A stretch of 40,855 bases of DNA from Treponema sp. (lineage in GTDB: Bacteria; Spirochaetota; Spirochaetia; Treponematales; Treponemataceae), in assembly GCA_024690865.1 (NCBI GenBank), contig JAILON010000182.1, forward strand, positions 1-40,855. Direction: 5' to 3'. Positions within the stretch are counted from its first letter, which is position 1, and each line of letters opens with the position of its first letter. The position numbers were made by a program, and so were the translations under genes. Shown piece after piece: positions 38,195 to 40,855 of this stretch. The notes below the pieces were generated by a model, which searched no databases, had not been told where the DNA came from, and saw nothing but the letters and a program-made list of their open reading frames with translations.

Positions 38195-39319
38195 ATGAAG
38201 TTCACATTTGACCGCGACGCGATGATTGGCGAGATTGCCATAGCCCAGGAGATAATTTCAACGAAGAACTCTGGTTCTATCCTCTCGAACGTGTTCCTCT
38301 CCGCATCGGATAATTCGCTGACGATCAAGGCGACGGACGTGAAGGTCGCCTTCCAGACCGTCGTTCCGGTTCAGGTGCAGGACGAAGGCTCCACGACGGT
38401 CTACTGCGACAAATTCATGGGCATCCTCGCCTCCCTGCCTCCCGGCGACGTTGAATTCGACCAGGCCGAAGGAGACGGATCCCAGGCCTTGAGCGTGATT
38501 ATCCGCCCGGTCGGCAAGAAGATAAAGTTTGAAATGCGGACGATGAGCGAGGAGAAGTTTCCCGAAATCGCCGTTTCCGAGGACGCTCCCTACTTCGAGG
38601 TCGGTGCGAAGGACTTGAAGGAGATGATCGCCCAGACGGTCTTTGCTGTCAGCGTGGACGAGACCCGCTACTTCATGAACGGTGTCTATTTTGAGAAAAA
38701 GGGCGACCTGCTGAACATGGTCGCGACCGACGGACGGCGAATGGGCTTCAGCTCTAAGGAAATCCTCTCCGGCGTGAGCGATTTCCCCGCTGCGATAATC
38801 CATCCCAAGGTGCTCGGTGTCGTGCTCAAGCACTGTCCCGACGAGGGCAACATCGGCATGGCCATCGTGGACAGGATGGTCTTTTTCAAGTTCGGCAACT
38901 ACCGCTTCAGTGCCGCCCTGATCGACGGGCAGTTCCCCGCCTACGAGCGTGTCATTCCGGCGAGCCAGCCCCACAGCTTTACGGTCGCAAAGGAAGACCT
39001 CATCGCCGCCATGAAGCGCGTCGCCTTGATGGTGGACAAGAAGGCCGGCCGTATCTATTTCAATATGGAGCCGGGCCTGCTCCGCATCACGAGCCATCAG
39101 AGCGAGCTCGGCAGCGCGGACGAGGAGATTCCCTCCGACTATTCCGGTGATTCGACATCCATCGCGATGAACTACCGCTATATCGAGGAGCCCCTCCGTG
39201 TCCTTTCAGGCGACAGGATTGCCTTTGAGTTCTCGGAGGAGATGAAGGCCGTCACGATGCGGCCCGAGCCGGCCTCCCACTACTTCCATATCATCATGCC
39301 GATGCAGCGGGAAGGATAA
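38195..39319 (+). CDS. dnaN: DNA polymerase III beta subunit (sliding clamp)
   Basis: A 374-residue protein of normal clamp length, with three repeated clamp folds. Recognisable segments: MKFTFDRDAMIGEIAIAQEI, the TDGRRMGF strand near residue 178, FPAYERVIP near 248, and the C-terminal face ending in PMQREG. It forms the dimeric ring that tethers polymerase and other proteins to DNA. AGGAG precedes the ATG. In many bacteria dnaN sits beside dnaA and recF at oriC; here neither is adjacent and no DnaA-box cluster is seen, so this copy is detached from the origin cluster or dnaA lies elsewhere. It is closed by a strong terminator. Confidence 0.97.
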   Translation: MKFTFDRDAMIGEIAIAQEIISTKNSGSILSNVFLSASDNSLTIKATDVKVAFQTVVPVQVQDEGSTTVYCDKFMGILASLPPGDVEFDQAEGDGSQALSVIIRPVGKKIKFEMRTMSEEKFPEIAVSEDAPYFEVGAKDLKEMIAQTVFAVSVDETRYFMNGVYFEKKGDLLNMVATDGRRMGFSSKEILSGVSDFPAAIIHPKVLGVVLKHCPDEGNIGMAIVDRMVFFKFGNYRFSAALIDGQFPAYERVIPASQPHSFTVAKEDLIAAMKRVALMVDKKAGRIYFNMEPGLLRITSHQSELGSADEEIPSDYSGDSTSIAMNYRYIEEPLRVLSGDRIAFEFSEEMKAVTMRPEPASHYFHIIMPMQREG

Positions 39320-39385
39320 GCTTCCTGTCCGATTGCGGGGGGCGGCCCAAACGGGACGCTTCTTCCGGCATCGGCAGGCAGTGAG

Positions 39386-39410
39386 AGGGGGCGCGTTGCC
39401 CCCTTTTTTT
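39386..39410 (+). terminator. Intrinsic terminator after dnaN
   Basis: AGGGGGC, loop GCGTT, GCCCCCT and seven Ts in total. The minus-strand lipoprotein gene ends 21 bp further on. Confidence 0.92.
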
Positions 39411-39430
39411 ATGGCCGCCGCCCTGTGGGC

Positions 39431-40483
39431 CTACCAGCTGGTCCAGGAGGAGGATGATGATGTTGATGAGGAGGACTTCTGCAGCTGGAGCCGCTGGGCC
39501 GCCTGCCTTTCTTTCTGCAGGTCCCGTATCTTTTCCTTTGCCCGCGAGTCCCCGCTCGACTGCCAGACGTCCTGCATCAGCGCGAGGGCTTCGTCGTACA
39601 GTTCCATAGCCTCGTAGAGGAGGGCCGCGTTATAGCCGGCTTCGAACAGATGCTCGCTCCTGTAGATGGAGAGGAACTTGTTCCGGGCGGGAACCAGCTT
39701 GCCGTTATGCGCGAGCTTGTTGGCCTCCTTCATGTCCGACCCCTTTGCCTTGAGCAGGGTCAGGCTCTTGCTTTCCGTGTAGGGGGTGAAGTCTTGCATG
39801 ATGCGGGTGATGAAGCTGTCGAGCTTGGAGGACAGGATGGAATAGCTGGATTCGACCTGTTTCCAGTTCGAGGTCTTGGAGGATTGTCCCTCGCAGCTGT
39901 ATTTTTCCTTGGAGATGACACGGTTCGTGCTCGTCTCGACCACCTGGTAGAGGAGGGTCGCGGAGACCTCCCGCCAGTAGTTTGTCTTAAGGACGGGCTT
40001 TCCTTCCTTGTCCGTTTCGCCTGTGTCCTCGCTCTCTTTCTCTATGGTCGAGCTGAATTCAACGAGTCCGCCCGTGATGTAGAGGTCGGCGGGAATCTTG
40101 GCGGAGCGCTGCCTGAGCGCATATTCGACATCCTTGGGATCGACATAGTTCAGGTTGTCCGCAAGCAGGAGCCTCCTGCTGAGCTGTTCGTCCAGCTTTG
40201 CCAGCAACGCCTTTTCCTCGTTCTGGCTGCTGTAGATTTCTCCCTGCCTGCGGGTGTACTCATCGAAGCTGTAGACGGGGGTGGAATCATACGACGCCGT
40301 TCCCATCTCGGTCGAAGTTCTGAAGGGAAGCGCGGAGACCGCATTGTAGTTTTCGACCTCGAGGTTTGCGGGTCGTTCCACTTCCTGGTGGACCGTGGTG
40401 GAACAGGAGGCGAGCAGGAGTGCCGCGATGCAGAGGAATCCAGCCGTCCGCAAGGGACGCTGTATGACAGGATGCTTTTTCAT
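39431..40483 (-). CDS. Lipoprotein with C-terminal TPR-like helices
   Basis: A 350-residue exported lipoprotein with signal peptide and lipobox LASC (Cys27). The middle (about residues 45-240) is a mixed alpha/beta domain with strand-like segments such as DLYITGGLVEFSSTIEKE and VSATLLYQVVETSTNRV. Residues ~255-325 look like two TPR-type helical pairs (NKLAHNGKLVPARNKFLSIY; AGYNAALLYEAMELYDEALA). The tail is a Gln/Arg-rich helix ending in a Ser-rich run. The layout resembles DUF6340-type lipoproteins, but that assignment is tentative and the function is unknown. AAGGAG precedes the ATG. Confidence 0.85.
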   Translation of the reverse strand: MKKHPVIQRPLRTAGFLCIAALLLASCSTTVHQEVERPANLEVENYNAVSALPFRTSTEMGTASYDSTPVYSFDEYTRRQGEIYSSQNEEKALLAKLDEQLSRRLLLADNLNYVDPKDVEYALRQRSAKIPADLYITGGLVEFSSTIEKESEDTGETDKEGKPVLKTNYWREVSATLLYQVVETSTNRVISKEKYSCEGQSSKTSNWKQVESSYSILSSKLDSFITRIMQDFTPYTESKSLTLLKAKGSDMKEANKLAHNGKLVPARNKFLSIYRSEHLFEAGYNAALLYEAMELYDEALALMQDVWQSSGDSRAKEKIRDLQKERQAAQRLQLQKSSSSTSSSSSWTSW

Positions 40484-40578
40484 GAAAATGCTCCTTAAGG
40501 CGTGTTCCCAAAAAGTCCTCGCGGCTCAGCCGTGAGATTTCCTGAGTCTGCCTTCTTGCTATGACGTTACACTTTTTT

Positions 40579-40607
40579 ATCATACACGAATTGATGCGAG
40601 GGGGCAA
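40579..40607 (-). promoter_or_regulatory. Promoter of the lipoprotein gene
   Basis: Minus strand TTGCCC (40607-40602), 17-bp spacer, TATGAT (40584-40579). The leader of roughly 90 nt contains an imperfect hairpin (CTCACGG / CCGCGAG) followed by five Ts, a possible weak attenuator. Confidence 0.5.
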
Positions 40608-40639
40608 CGGGGAAGGACGGCGGTACTGCCGGCTGCTTG

Positions 40640-40855
40640 CTATTGGTCGCCCGTCAGGCTGTCGGTCTGTTCCGAGGCTTCCAGCAGGGACTTGTAGAGG
40701 ACGTTCGTGTCGATAGGCTTGGAGATGTGGGCGTTCATTCCCGCCTCTTTGCTCTGCTGGACGGCCTCGCTGTAGGCGTTTGCGGAGAGGGCGAAGATGG
40801 GGATGGTCTTTGCGTCTTCCCGGTCGAGCGAGCGGATGGCCCTGGTCGCCTCGTA
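40640..40855 (-). CDS. C-terminal receiver domain of a (probably hybrid kinase) protein, cut by window edge
   Basis: 71 residues and a stop are inside the window. They form the end of a CheY-like receiver: TIPIFALSANAYSEAVQQSK (the conserved Ser/Thr at the end of beta4), then EAGMNAHISKPIDTNVLYKS with the conserved Lys-Pro. The sequence style (AGMNAHISKP) matches the receiver of the hybrid kinase at 18126. The upstream part, including the phospho-acceptor Asp and any kinase domain, lies beyond the right edge. Confidence 0.9.
   Translation of the reverse strand, partial: YEATRAIRSLDREDAKTIPIFALSANAYSEAVQQSKEAGMNAHISKPIDTNVLYKSLLEASEQTDSLTGDQ

Overview
The window looks like chromosome of a gut-associated spirochaete, most likely a carbohydrate-degrading Treponema. 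This rests on the double-membrane gene content (lipoproteins with LVGC, LSSC and LASC lipoboxes, an outer-membrane-type C-terminal barrel), the many two-component and c-di-GMP proteins, the GC-rich genes and a xylan side-chain cluster. The genus is inferred from gene content; there is no rRNA or tRNA in the window.

Left edge (1-3064): the cas9 gene of a type II (II-C-like) CRISPR system runs off the left end on the minus strand. Divergent from it is a compact non-coding transcription unit: a near-consensus promoter, a putative anti-repeat, three hairpins and a T-rich terminator. It has the expected architecture of the tracrRNA. No CRISPR array or cas1/cas2 is inside the window. Next come birA and pepF (3065-5931, minus, overlapping).

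Xylan side-chain region (6126-15646): a GH115 alpha-glucuronidase and a GntR/FCD regulator lie on the minus strand. A flavodoxin and a cytoplasmic serine hydrolase follow on the minus strand, and then a plus-strand permease-permease-binding lipoprotein operon of the LplB/YtcP/LplA type. The control regions of gntR and of the transporter carry the same pair of putative operators with the same 75-bp spacing. This ties the enzyme, the regulator and the transporter into one predicted aldouronate/glucuronoxylan regulon. A 22-bp tandem array lies just upstream of the flavodoxin promoter.

Middle (15827-29586): a class-3 lipase fused to a small C-terminal beta-barrel; a hybrid histidine kinase divergent from a membrane GGDEF-EAL protein; an acyltransferase-3 gene overlapping the GGDEF-EAL gene; and a 1960-residue bacterial alpha-2-macroglobulin lipoprotein with an intact CLEQ thioester motif.

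Accessory stretch (29690-36200): an internally deleted free-methionine-sulfoxide reductase pseudogene, a PAP2 phosphatase, palindromic 23-bp direct repeats, an acyltransferase gene of AT-rich composition with an unrelated acyltransferase remnant at its 3' end, a sugar isomerase/FMN-oxidase pair, a TetR regulator with a consensus promoter and embedded operator, a LuxR-type regulator with N-terminal tandem repeats, and an unassigned structured ncRNA of about 200 nt with its own promoter and terminator.

Right edge (36327-40855): two response-regulator genes, divergent dnaN, a lipoprotein, and the receiver end of another sensor kinase cut by the right edge. Several minus-strand genes (cas9, gntR, probably pepF, and a receiver gene) have -10 boxes only 6-10 nt before the ATG, which predicts leaderless or nearly leaderless mRNAs.
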